64,000 bases of DNA, from contig CAXIPT010000005.1 in NCBI GenBank assembly GCA_964030475.1, forward strand, positions 310,001 through 374,000, in the 5' to 3' direction. This document shows, in pieces, positions 34,981-48,294 of this stretch. Under the pieces are notes generated by a model. It did not search any database. It was not told the origin of the DNA and saw nothing but the letters and a program-made list of their open reading frames with translations. Position 1 is the first letter of the stretch; each line of letters begins with the position of its first letter. Position numbers and translations under genes: made by a program. The DNA is from Tethya wilhelma. Its lineage: Eukaryota > Porifera > Demospongiae > Tethyida > Tethyidae.

Positions 34981-36987
34981 ATGGTGCAAGATCTACTACT
35001 AAGAAAACGCCAGCAGTGTAGAGATCTAGTATGGTTAATTGTAATCATAGTCATTGTTCAAGAGTACACTCTAGGAGAATGTTCAGGTATCCAGCTATGA
35101 TACAATCAATTTTGCCTCTACAAGCCACTTACTTTCAAATGTTCCACAGCGTCATCCTTCTCATTCCTGGTAGAGCATGGAGCAGAAGATATTAACGTAT
35201 TTGCTCCAATTGGCACCACTGTAATTCTCAACTGCACTGCTAGGAGCATTTCATTAAGTTGGGTAGTGCATGTAAACGGGACAGGGCCGTTTATAGTAAT
35301 ATCTGGACTTGAACTGAGTCATCTAGGAATAGCAGGGGAGACATCAGACCTTGATGGAGGAGTGAAATCTTCATTGTTGAGAGTTAATGCTAGTGAGATG
35401 AATAATGAAACTGAAGTAGTCTGTCAATTTACTCCACCAGCTGCTTCACCACTAAATAGCAACAGAATCACAATTGTTGTATTTGGTAAGTTTATTGTTA
35501 ATAAGAATAATTATTACAATAAAATTAACTTGATTATCAGTGATGGAAAACCTTCTGTAGATATTCCTTCACCACCCAGTGATGTCGTGGTAACTGACAT
35601 TTCTGAACACACAGTCAATGTGTCATGGTCTTCAGAAACAATCTCTGGAGTTGATGTCCAATTCAACTTAACAGTGGTCAATTTAAATACCTCAGAAGAA
35701 CTGATATTTGAGCCAAACAACACCAACTACATCTTTACTCCATCACCCCCCAAATTTGAGCCATGTGATGTTTACCGTTTCCAGGTGACAGCAATCAATG
35801 GAGCAGGCAGTAGTGAACCCAGTGAGGCTGTAGTGTCCATGTTGCCTTCTCTACCTGACATTTCTCCGGTTAGCGAATCATTGGGCCACGTGGTAGAGAA
35901 GAAAGATGGAGAAATCTCACTAACAATCACTTCAATGGTATGAATATAAACTGAAATAAGTGTATGAATGATTGTTATAATTGTTGTTTGTAAAGTTTGC
36001 AGGATCCTGTCGTGATTATAAAGTAACTAATTATGCAGTAGTACTGAGGCTACAAGAAGAAATCATGACCTTCCCAATAATTCTGGATCCCACTGGAGAA
36101 AGACTAGAGGTCACACTTGGACCTTCAGATGGTCTGAGAGAGAACACTCAGTACACATATCACATCACAGCAGAAAATAGAATTGATGTCGTAACTTCAT
36201 CTCCAGAAAACTTATGTAAGTTAATTGAAAATCATGTATTAAAGTAACTATTATCTTTTCAAACAGACACCAGTGATCTTAGAGGAATCGGTGCTAAAGA
36301 GGGAGAAAATAACTCCTTAATTATTGAATGTCTATTCATCAATGGCAGTGATGCTCTTGGCTGCTTGATACTTCTAATCAGTTCTGATAACCAAGCTAGG
36401 AACATTTCAAGACGTTTTTATCGTAACAACTTTGAACTAGTTCTTGAAGGAGTATTGAATGTAAATGAAGATCTCTCTTGCTACCATAGTGTGTTGGGAT
36501 TTGATGTGGAGGCAGACAACAGCACCAGTGAGCTGAGTCTACCAGGAGAGCTGAACATTACAACCAGCAGTAAATGCTCACCACAAAATGGAGATGATAG
36601 AAGTACAGGTGTGCGTTAGTGAAGTGTGGTTTGATTAGTATCAATATAATCTGTTACTTAATGTAAAGGTGATACCATTACCACTGTGTCTGTACCTCCT
36701 GAAGGTACATCCCTGGTTGGAGCAGTCATTGGTGGAGTACTTGCTGCAATTGTTATGGTTGTTGTGATTGCTGTAGTAGCATTCTGCATCATATTGTATT
36801 ATCCTAGAGGTATGTTCACTCCTCTTGCTGTACTATATACTATGTTGTGAGTGTTCAAAATGTCTTTATGTAGATAATAGACGGAAAGTTAAAAGCAAAC
36901 AAGCAAACAGTTTTGATAGGTAGTAACACTCAGCTAGTCATTGTCATTATTTTTAGCTACTTTATTGCTAAGTCACTGTTCTCATGA

Positions 36988-37040
<53 letters not shown>

Positions 37041-40000
37041 AGATATGACAACACTTCAGGATCTTCTTCTCTCAATAAGCCAAACAAGATTGATGGAGAA
37101 GAAACACAAGAGACCATTGTCCTACCAGTTTATGACCAGCCAGAGTCAATCAAGACACCAGTATGTGCAATGTTTCTTATACTGCTATTCTTTAAAAGTA
37201 AAGTTTTCTAGTCTCTCTGAGTGTGTATCTAGCAATAACTGTGAGCTGCAAGCAATTCAGTTTCCATGACTGCATGCCTACACATAATACATAATATTAT
37301 GTATCTTGGAACAGTTTCTATAGTTTATCACTGTTGCTCTATATCAAGCAAATATATCACTGTAGCAACAATTGTCCAAACAGCCATTCTATAGTCAATT
37401 CAGAGAGAGAAAGACTGCACTTTTCTGTTATAATAATTTATTATAGCTACTGAATGACCACTGTAGCTATAGGCAGTTCTTTATCCATTATACCAGTCTC
37501 TAGTATCATGTTACTACCCATACAGCACACAAACACCTCCTTACACATTGATACTCTCAAAGGAACTACCTCCTAATGCATTTATTTAGTGACACCAGTG
37601 CATGAATACCCTAATAGATTGAGTATACCCACCATTCATTCACTCTCTCTATTCACTCTCTCTACGGGTATTCTCTAACCCCTCTCTACAGCAAGGGTCG
37701 GTGTTCCTCACCTCTCCCTCATCTGCTCCTAGGCCAGTGGAGTACAACCTCCTGAGCCGAGGGGGCAGTGAGAGTCACCACAGTCACATGACATCACCTG
37801 TCCAACAACCAGCTGACACATCATCAGGACTACCCACTGAGGAATACTCCCGTCTGGACATGGTATGTGACAAGTGTTAGCGCTATAACAATGTGAAATA
37901 GAAAATGTAAATATGTTGTGCTAATTCATTAGGAAACACTCTATGCAAGTTTCTTTGGTCCATCATTGACCTTTATTAGCTTGTGACCTTTAAATTATGC
38001 ACTGAAATGTCGGGTTAGCTTCCTGACTAAGTGTATTGCATTAGGTAGCCACTATAAAACTGCATTATTTAAAGTGACACGTGACAACAGCTGTGACAAC
38101 AAAAATGCAATAAGTGTTGTCAATTTAATATCAATCACCCTGGGAGTTTCCATTTGTCAAATATCTTGGATCACTTTAGGTGACGTCAATTTTTAGTTTG
38201 GGCTGTGCCTTAAGCTGTTGGTGAAGCCTGTGTCAATATCCTAGTGATAGTCTGATTATCATGAACATCAGGTGCTTGCTTGGATCATGTGATGATTTGA
38301 CGAAATACGTCCAATAGTATACACAGCCTCCGTCTTTATAAACACTTGATCGATAACTGTGTCGATCTGTATTTCTATGTACACTCGTGACTTTCAGTTC
38401 AACTGAGTGTTTACTCCTTCATGTCATTAGGTCCCCTTTTATGTGTTGTTTTAGTGACTTCTACTGTTTTGTTTGTCGTAGACAAGGAATTCTCAAGGGA
38501 TTCACAAACAAACTTGTTTACAAAACCTGTAGGACACAAAGTTAACCCCAAACGGTTTGAATTTTAGAAGATATTCGTTGATGGTGGGGATCGCGCACTC
38601 AATCCCAAAGGAGCTTGGATGGGACCAGCTGCAGAGATAGATGTAGACATAGATAGCCCTCAAGGCATGTGCCTAAACCTAGACAGCTGCATACAGTGAT
38701 GGTTGTAGATAAAAGTATTTGAGTAGCTATGGATTGTACATACATGCATACATTCATACAAAATGATATGGCATAATTGATGCCGTGCGTGTGTGACTAC
38801 ATTCAATATTTTGAGGAAATACAATAAATGTATAGAGCTAGAGTATTTTGAAGATAAACATTTTCATTTTCTGCCTGTGTTTCATCAACACATTTATTCA
38901 AACTTATTGTTGCCACGTGCAGTATGTGTACACTTCTCACTCTTGACGATAACATGTGTAAGGAGCCATGCAACTGTCGGTAGTAACATGGAAACGTTTT
39001 AAAGAGAAACAAAAAATTGGAAGTGTCAAATGTTACTTCAAAGTAGCACTATGGACTAATGAGATACCCGTTGATAGCACTGCCAACATGTTCTGCCAAT
39101 GTCCCATCTATTTGCTTTTCAACTCTCTAAAAAGTATTTTCTTTTGCAATTTTCAGTAAAGTTAAAACTTGAGACTGTCAGGCCTAGGGGAATAGTATAG
39201 TCTTTTTACAACTTTTATCTGACAGTAAAATTAATGTCTCTCACACAATAATATTTTATCATACTAGCTAGTTCTTGAGAAAGAATTTAATGATTAATAG
39301 TACATGCCGATGTAGAGTACTATAAAATGCTATGCATGTTAACACAACTAGTGGTCGACATGTATATGTCATAGACTTGAAGATGTCTGACTCACTCTAA
39401 CACAACCCTTTCTGTGTGATCTACAAGTGTGGTCTCATGAGTGATATAGCTCCTTCAAAGTGAAACCATGGCCACTAACAATAAACTCCATATCACTCTT
39501 CCCCCCTCCCCCCCCCCAAGTTGTACAAATCTCAACAAGTCGGAAGATGTAAGGAATATTTCTTTGAACGAAACTGTCTAATCAATACACACACACTACA
39601 GAATTTCTAGTGCTCTGTACCTAAGGGAATTTACATGTCTTCATGAATTTACGCTGTCCTAAGGATCACTGTCCTTGTAGTTGCGTTGTAGTCCATAAAA
39701 CAGAGCCCATATAGAGTGTGTTCATATAGGTGACAGTGATGGAAGCTATGGATTGTGTAAGACACAAGACAAACACCGTTGTATATATGTATAATGAATA
39801 TAAGTGCACATCAATTTTTGTTAACGTAATTGGACTTTGTGTGTGTAGCATGTAGTTGTTAGTACAAAAACAACAGTTACACAAATAGATGTACACATGC
39901 ACACATTATAGTTGCATGAACCTTAAGTGGGGGGCACTCAATACACGGTCAAGTGCCTCACACTTAAGGGTAGGTAACTATTTTGTTTGCCATTGACCCA

Positions 40001-40275
40001 CTGTGACTCCTAGCTACTCTATTGTCCAGTAACCAGCAATTAACCTATATGAACTTTGGTTACTAGGCAATGGCAAACAAGCGCACACATAAATTATATA
40101 TGAGGCAATGCAACTAATTTGTTGGAAGTTACACTGTGTGTGTTTTCCCATTAGGCAATCGCATGTATCTAAGTAAACAATAGTGTGTAGTACCATGCCA
40201 CTAGTAATACAAAACACTTAAAAATCATTAATGCATATAAACTTCTTGAACTACTACTGTTGTTTAGTGACTTCC

Positions 40276-40318
<43 letters not shown>

Positions 40319-40586
40319 TGAGGTCCAGCACCATTACGCTGTCCTCGAAAACAACCAAGAACCCTTCTATGCAGAGCCATCCTCTGTAGCCAGGCACCAA
40401 CCACCAGGAGCCATGAGCAGCATCCCAGCTGACCCAAATGCCCCACCATTGCCACCAGCCCCTCAGGCCCTCTACAGTGAGATAGGCAGAGAGGAGGAAG
40501 AACAGCCATCATCATCATTGGGTGGGGGCAACTGGCCTTACACTGCAGCTGCTAGCAACCCTCTTAGTGCAGGTACTGACATTTGA
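34981..40586 (+). CDS. Gene F: receptor with A-type ectodomain and long multi-tyrosine tail
   Basis: Ten exons: 34981-35086, 35150-35485, 35561-35937, 35996-36215, 36267-36608, 36669-36809, 36874-36919, 37043-37160, 37692-37862 and 40317-40586. The frame is consistent and gives 708 aa. The leader is MVQDLLLRKRQQCRDLVWLI followed by a hydrophobic stretch. The Ig, FN3, FN3 and Cys-module exons are nearly identical to gene A; identity breaks inside the membrane exon. The 201-residue tail carries VYDQP, VEYNLL (Y580, fits the ITIM pattern V-x-Y-x-x-L), EEYSRL (Y614), HHYAVL (Y626), PFYAEP, ALYSEI and the SH3-type APPLPPAP. CA repeats abut the acceptors of exons 8 and 10. It is probably a signalling receptor, possibly inhibitory. 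Confidence 0.88.
37863..40316. other. Last intron of gene F, 2.45 kb
   Basis: Much longer than the other introns. 40080-40270 matches 20290-20480 next to pseudogene 0', which identifies the latter as a remnant of the same intron. It ends in a 50-bp CA repeat at the acceptor. No internal gene was recognised. Confidence 0.6.
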
Positions 40587-41555
40587 CAATATGAGTCTAA
40601 CTATGGCAATTTACCCAAGAACAATATTGTTATTTCCCTTCTGATTGTAACTGTATTGTTTATAATCATAATTTAGCTAATCATTTATCATTAATTTATC
40701 ATAATATCATTAATTATTATTCGTGTACAAGTGTGCCCATGTAGTAGGTATTAGACTTGGGTTATATTAAGTGTTCATTTTTATTTGCATGCTCCATGAT
40801 TCTCACACTTGTTTTTTATATCTCCTCTGATCTCATCTTCTCTATTATTATGCCATACAAGTTACATGCTCAATTTGATCACCATACAGTCAAATCTTAT
40901 GGGGGAAAAGATCTTAAGATCTAGCCGCATGGGGGTCGATACTCTTACCACTAAGCTACTAGAGCTCATAGGCATCGAAGCAAAGAATAGCAGTATATAC
41001 TACTAGAATATATATTCATAGACACTAGTCGACTTTCAAACCAGATCTCAAGGCCTACATGTAATGGCATGATGCATACGGGCCCAGCATGTTCTTCCCG
41101 ACAATGACAAAGCGTGCCAAACCTAAATCCAATTATTATAATGACCTGATTTAGATGCACATTGTAGCCCATATAGCACATCATAATAGCCATTGCGGAT
41201 TGTTTCCTTGTTTGGTATTAAAAGTGAAAGATATACTGACACAGCATATATAGTACATGTATACAATATGTTAACATTGTGAAAATGTACACTATAATCT
41301 TGTAAATATAAAACGTGTGTAGATTGTGTATATAGAAAGCAAAATAAACAGCATAAGATATGCATGGAATTGAATACTGGAATGAAACACATGTAAAGTT
41401 TGGGCAGCTGTCGTGATTATAACAGCTTTAAAGACACACACACACACACACACACACACACATTACATACATGTTCTGAAGTTTATGTTCTACTATCAAT
41501 TCATTCTGAAAACTGTGAAGTTGTGTTAATTTGGTGCAGAGACTGGATTTGCAAC
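40587..41555. other. Convergent intergenic region between F and I
   Basis: Genes F and I end towards each other here. 40960-41110 matches 20560-20720. A CA repeat is at 41434-41461. No gene was recognised. Confidence 0.5.
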
Positions 41556-43901
41556 CTACGGGGACTTTGGTTCACTCACATCATATACTGGGTTGGAAAC
41601 GGAAGTGGTCCTATTCGTAGCTTCAAGATCTTTCTTAGTCTCAATTGTCTCGTACGATGGAGGGGTACTGCCATCTGTAGCACTGAGATCTTGGTTGAAG
41701 GATTTTTTTTCATAGTAAATGTTGCTTCCTTTGAGAGTAAGTTCAGCTGTACAATGCATAAATGTGTGGTATCTAGAAGTGATGACCCTTACCACACAAG
41801 GACTATCCGGTAGTGGTAAATACAAAGTAGAAAAGCAAACATACACTAGTATTAATAACAGCTTGAAGTGTACTGCAATGTACTACTGCATGGTAACCCC
41901 ATTTTCGACCTACCTTTATGTTTGATTCTCTTCCTTCTGTTCAAGCTACAGACCACCAAGTTGGCAATGATGATGAGCAACAGTATGATGAAGGCAGCTA
42001 CTCCAATGACAATGTAGAGGTTACCTGCATGGAGGCAAAGAAATTATGGCTTTAATTACTGAGCGCACATCTATATAATTATATAGGGAACTCCAATTTA
42101 ACGAAGTAATCATAATTATATCCTACCATTCAATGAAGCAGTATCAGGTGATTCATCTCCTCCTCTTGTTGTCATGGTGATCTCTATGGTAACACCATCA
42201 CTGGAGCCAGTACCAACTAAGAGAATGGTAGAGTATAAAATATTGTTTGGTTTTACAGATTGAATGTTATCCATGAAAACTCATATGCTCATGCAAGTGC
42301 TCATGCGCACAATACACAAACCTATTCAACAAAAATTTCCAGTAGCACTAGCTACGAAACTTAAGCATGCTGCACACGTACATTATTATCAATATGGTCA
42401 CTTATTATATAGGTTTATTCATCATGTTGGACAATGCAAGTACCATTATACAAGTAGTAAAAATTTCAAAAAAATAAGCAGTGTGGAATGGGCAGTTCAT
42501 TAAAAAGTATTGGAACAAGGCAGGGTCTCAATTTCGGCACATGACTACTTCATTTTTATTCCTTGATCCTTCATATGGATTTTCAGTGTTGTGTTGCGAT
42601 GATCTGTACAATAGTACCAATAGTACCGTAGCTTATTCATTGTATTGGTTCAAATTTCTCAGTATACTGTAGCTAATCACTTGGCTATACTAAAGCAATA
42701 GAGTAAACTATAAGAGACAGGTATATAACACTAGACTGCCGGCCAAGAGTTGGGCATAAAAATGAAGTAGTCATGTGCCGAAATTGAGACCCTGCCTTGT
42801 TCCAATACTTTTTAATGAACTGCCCATTCCACACTGCTTATTTTTTTGAAATTTTTACTACTTGTTCATTCAATTTTTTCAACACTACAGTGTGGAGACT
42901 ATTAGAGACTGGTTAGTCCGTACAAAAAGCTTGAGTAGCAGCTATACATGCACTACATTATGCTGGAAGAGGCTAATGCGCATGCGCATAGTAATGCCAC
43001 NNNNNNNNNNNNNNNNNNNNNNNNNNNNNNNNNNNNNNNNNNNNNNNNNNNNNNNNNNNNNNNNNNNNNNNNNNNNNNNNNNNNNNAGTGTGGAGACTAT
43101 TAGAGACTGGTTAGTCCGTACAAAAAGCTTGAGTAGCAGCTATACATGCACTACATTATGCTGGAAGAGGCTAATGCGCATGCGCATAGTAATGCCACGT
43201 GGATAGATGACCTTTGAACTCTACCTACAAAGATGGCTGCATTGTAGTACATGAATTTATACACTAAGTTTCAAAGCTTTCTAGTTTTTGTTTAGGCCTA
43301 TTTATGATGAAAGTGAGTATCAAGGAATGTAGTACCCATGAAAAGAACTTACTTTGTGCTGTCAAAGTTGGCTCAACACATTCTGGGTCTCTGGAAATGC
43401 TTTTCAAGTAAGTCAGTTAGGAAGTACGTAAGGAAGTACGTAAGTTAGATGAACAAAAATGGCACTATTGTGGCTTCCCACTAGCGCTCTCTACGAGTGC
43501 TGCAGAAAGTTTTTGTGAGTTTTAGGCCTTGCATGCAGTTGGTAATCTGCCAGTTAGAGCCTCTGAGCAACTTTGAAGGTTTAATTTTGTTTGAGTAGAT
43601 TTTTATGGTGGCCAACATTTTGTATTGTGTCTATGGGACAGTCGGCCCATTCCTACTATACGTACTACCGTACGTATGATAATATACTGCAGCAATGGAA
43701 AACTCTCTTACTAAGTATACTTAAGTATCCAATACAAAGAGTAGACCCTACAATGAAGTAATCATCTTACCATCCAGTGGAGAAGTACCATTACCTCCTC
43801 CTCCTGCTGTTGTCATGGTGATCTCCGTGGTAACACCATCAGTGGAACTAGTACTCTCAGTACTCATAGAGGTAGTAGCAAGATCATCAGGAGGTGATGA
43901 A

Positions 43902-43971
<70 letters not shown>

Positions 43972-44748
43972 GAAGAGAAGTGCATTAAAGTTAGTTGTAG
44001 GGTTGTTTCATGTCTTTATGTGATATCCAGGGGACTATCTACTGAACCCAATCCTATTCAATGCACTATAAAGTTCTTCAAAAATAGCTTACTGTATAGC
44101 TAGAAATTTTAGTGGAGAATGAATGTTGTACTTTAATCAGCAGAAATTTTACTCACAAAAAATTTGGGATCAGCAATAATATGGGTGGAGGTACTCTTCA
44201 AAATCAAAAGATTTGTAAAAGATTTGGCTATATTACCTTTCTATGAAAAAAAAAATACTCCTTGAAAATTTCTAGCTGTAAGGTATAATTATAGAGCTTC
44301 CACTCTCAAGGGCTGATGGCTGAATAGCTTCTCATGCATGCATGTATATGTATGTAGGTATCAAAAGTGACAATCCAGCACAGATTCAATACACTTCATG
44401 CTAATAATTTGTGCTAACTGTCACTGTTTTTATTGTACACGTAGATACCATAGAGATGAACATAAGCTGGTTCACTTTCAGCAAGAAGAGATTGTCCACT
44501 GAATAAATTGCATTGTATGAATGTTGTTTCATTGAAGAGCAAGCGTCCAATCATTGACATTTCAGAAGAACCTTGTCGACGAAACGGAATTGTAAAGTCC
44601 TCAGGTGGACCAAGGAGATCACGACTACCCTGATCTGTAATTAGGAGACCATTAACAGACCAGATCAAGTCTCCATTAGCACCCTCACAGGTGAAGGATA
44701 TGTTGGAGTTGAGGGGAGCTGTTGTATTGACAGGCGGCAGTGTGATTC
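41556..44748 (-). CDS. Gene I: short Ig-stalk-membrane-tail receptor (5' end missing)
   Basis: Minus-strand exons: Ig 44449-44748 (PPVNTTAPLNSNISFTCEGA, DLIWSVNG, IQCNLF), stalk 43771-43902 (ATTSMSTESTSSTDGV), second stalk 42127-42216 (DGVTIEITMTTRGG), membrane 41914-42024 (NLYIVIGVAAFIILLLIIIA) and tail 41556-41728 (NIYYEKK, PSYETI, NPVYDV, stop). All phases agree (1-1), so a protein without FN3 domains or Cys module can be made. The signal exon is lost at the N at 44871. The gap 43001-43086 and mobile repeats lie between the stalk exons, so missing exons cannot be excluded. Confidence 0.7.
42453..42862. mobile_element. Foldback MITE, second copy
   Basis: Inverted arms start TAGTAAAAATTTCAAAAAAA and include GTATTGGAACAAGGCAGGGT, matching the 8838-9239 element. 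It lies in the intron between the two stalk exons of gene I. Confidence 0.85.
42863..43700. repeat. Dispersed repeat with an 86-N gap and duplicated flanks
   Basis: Inverted copy of about 8220-8830. The 112 bp at 42889-43000 are repeated exactly at 43087-43198 on the other side of the N gap, so the gap is probably a failed merge of overlapping contigs. Confidence 0.85.
43904..43972. repeat. (GA)n directly upstream of a stalk exon
   Basis: On the minus strand this is a (TC)n tract ending in CAG at the acceptor of the gene I stalk exon. Equivalent tracts abut the stalk exons of H (45555-45595) and G (55242-55319). Confidence 0.9.
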
Positions 44749-45008
44749 CTGGAGAGAGGGAGAGAGAAAGAGCAGCACTGCACAAGAGCTAGGTCAGCAT
44801 AATTATAAGGAAGGAGATTGCTGGACTTTTCGTGAAAACATTTCATCAAGCAGCCCCACCCCATGTATTCNCTGTGGCAGCTCAAAGACCAAGTGTAAGG
44901 TTGTACTGGTACTGAGAAAAGGTAGGAAAGGTAGGTAAAAAAGGTAGGAAATCTAACCCTTTATCATTTGCAAGTTATAAATCTAGTCATCTCTCCCTTG
45001 CTACGTAC

Positions 45009-45553
45009 CTTTGTGTCTGATCCTCCTTCGTCTGTTCAAGCTGCAGATCACCAAGATGGCGATGATGATGAGCAACAGGAACACCAGGATGATGGAGGCA
45101 GCCACTCCAATCACAATGTAGAGGTTACCTGCAGGGAGACAAAGATATAATTACAAACCCATGCACTATAATCAAATTATAAGGAAATGATCAACAACGC
45201 TGATTTAAACCTTCACTGTCTCTAAAAATTTGGCAAAGCTCGAACATATTTAATTAGTGGGTGGTGAATTTTTAGAAGATGTACGGTATCAATCTTTAAT
45301 CTTTAATGTTGGGTACACTGAGATTTTGGCCAGCCTACCCATATACATAGGAGGGAAATAGCGTACCCCCCACACTAAATCCCGTCTATAAAGAATAATT
45401 AATGAACTAATCATCTTACCATCCAGTGGAGCAGCATTTGGTGGTCCACTACTTCCTCTGGTTGTCATGGTGATCTCCGTGGTAACACTATCGGTGGGGC
45501 TGGTACCTTCAGTATTCACAGAGGTAGTAGCACCATCATCAGTGGGAGGTGAG

Positions 45554-45599
<46 letters not shown>

Positions 45600-48230
45600 G
45601 AAGAGCATTGCAGCCTTATTTCTATTTCAACAGAAAAGGTTTTCAGATTCTTATAGTAGATTTATTGGCAAAAGGTTTGGGGTTTTCCAGTAGTTTGCTG
45701 TGTTGTTAAGCAGTGTATACACAACTACCAAGTGCATATCCAGGGACTATTGTAACGACCCAATTTGATGCACTCAAGAGCTTCTGTGAACACACAGAAA
45801 TCCCACCAGCTGACAACTTTATTGCTGAGAAAAGCAATATATAGTGCTTCAGGTTCTCAAGTGCTCAAGACTGAATAGCTTCCCTGACACATGCACACAC
45901 ACACACACACACACACATGTACACAGCCATCATATGGTCTATAGGTGACAATAACCCATCACAGCTGTGTGACAAACTTCATGCTAATGTGCTAACATCA
46001 TTCAGACTAGCCATTAGTGACACTTAAAATGAGCTGTTGATGACACAGTGTGCTAAAATGGACAATGATGAAATTAACACCAGTGGGAATTGATTGAAGG
46101 AAGTCCAAACACTACCACTCTCTATAGTAAACATCATTCTGGACAAGTTGGAGCAAAAGGACAAAGTTCCATGTATTTCATTATGGGCCTCATTGACCTG
46201 AACTATATAAACATGTGTAATTGCAATTGTGTAGTAGACATACTCTTTCTCAATACTGTGTTAGCCAGGCTGTCATCTCCTTTATTTGTGGACCATTTAT
46301 CCAAACACACGTGTGGAATTTGAAGTCCATTCACACATGAAATTGATAGGCATTCTTTCTCAAAGAGAGATTAACAAAATTTTGATAACTGCACATAGTA
46401 TGCCAAGAATTCTTGCAGCTCAAAAAAGGCACTATACACTACTATACTAGCATACAAACTATATTACTGGAGAACCAAGGAACCTATGGAGAACAAAAGA
46501 ACCTTTATCCAGTAAACTACTGGAAAACCAAGATATCAAAAGCACACTGCAAAACTAGCTAGACATAAGGGTTCGAATTCCAGCTAGATCTTGAGATTTT
46601 TTCCAATGATAATAATAATAATTTTCATAAATACACTAACCTAATGAATGCTAATTTCATGCATTAACTTACTAGTAGGAGCAGATACATTGATGACTTG
46701 TGGTGTGATGGCTATGGCAGCCACCGCTCCATTGGCCTGTAGCTCAGCCACCTGTGCCACGACATTTCTCCCTTCCAGTTGTCCCGTGAGAGGGGTGTTT
46801 ACGGTGACAGTGTTGGAGGTAAGTTCACGGGTGATGTTCTGAGAGAACAAGAGCTCCATTGATGAGGAGTCGTAGAAGGAGACTTCACAACCACGAGCAT
46901 CTGATCCAACAGCAAAGGTACAAGTCACTGAAGCTGTGTCGTTGACCTCCAACACCACAGAGGATGACTGGAGACCAGTGGTGTCTGATAAGAGAGGGGG
47001 ACAATGTGAGGCAGTAATGAACATACCATAGTGAAGCCTTACAATAACTGACAGGGGACACTACTACTTGACCAGACAATGTGCACACCCACACACACAA
47101 ACACACACAAGAAGAAGCTTCTCTTCCCAAGCAAGGAGGAAGAACCAACACAGACTTGACTGTACATCCACTTGTGGTTACACAGAATCATATCATGGCT
47201 TCTCACACCTTACATTCAACCCTAAAGATATGCATTCTCATATATTATATTTAACGTTAAACTAAGAGAAAATAATGCTCATTTTGTGTGTAAGCAATAA
47301 ACCTCTTTAAACCGTGGTTTACTTAAAACAATCTTGTAACTTTCAATGGCTCATCTTATATTCCTCTTCAACCCAAAGGAGAGAGACTGGGTACAGGCTA
47401 ACTCTAGGTGGTCTGACAACAGCATCCATCATTATCACAATGTGGTAGACCTTTACTCTAGACACAACACACAACGTAGTTCAGTGGCATTGTTAAGTCA
47501 CCTCTAGCTCTCTTTATAAGGAGACTAGCTCTACTACAAACAAACTAGAATCAGTTAACTTTATTCCACTGTGAATATAAGCACAGTAGTAACTCCATCT
47601 ATGCGTGCACAATGTCATAATTATGGGTGTGACTAGGTGTGTGGGAGAGAGTGTGTGACTGTACGTAGCAATTCTAATGCACTAGTTGCTAACGTCTTCA
47701 ATGTGTGTGTGTGTGTGTGTGTGTGCATGTGTGTGTGTTCTCACTTACAAAGAGGCACTGGTTCTGACAAAGAGCTCCCTGCACTGTTTACTGCTTCAAT
47801 CATGATCAGATAGAAATGGTTTCTTTGAAGAGCTGTGTTGCTATCATCGATGATGAAGCTGATGGAGTCGAAGGTAGATCCACTCTCAGTGGAGGAGAAG
47901 GTCGAAGAGGGGTCAGTTTGATCCGCAAACGTGATGATGTACGACATCACTGGGTATGCATCCACTGCCGATGGTGGGCAGGGGTGGGGCGCCTGGAATT
48001 AATTAAGAGGGGAAGGGTAAACTCCTTTTAATTAAACTTGAGAGTGAGAAGCACTCATGAGCTATGTATATACTTCTCAAAGCTATAGGTAATAGTTTTG
48101 CACACTAGATCTACAACATTCCCATCAGAAAATAAACAAAAGTGAAAGATGCTCCATTTTAAACAAACCCCACACAATTTCTCTCTACCAGTTAGTAAAC
48201 AGTCGTAGGACAACATGAGACTTAGAATAT

Positions 48231-48294
<64 letters not shown>

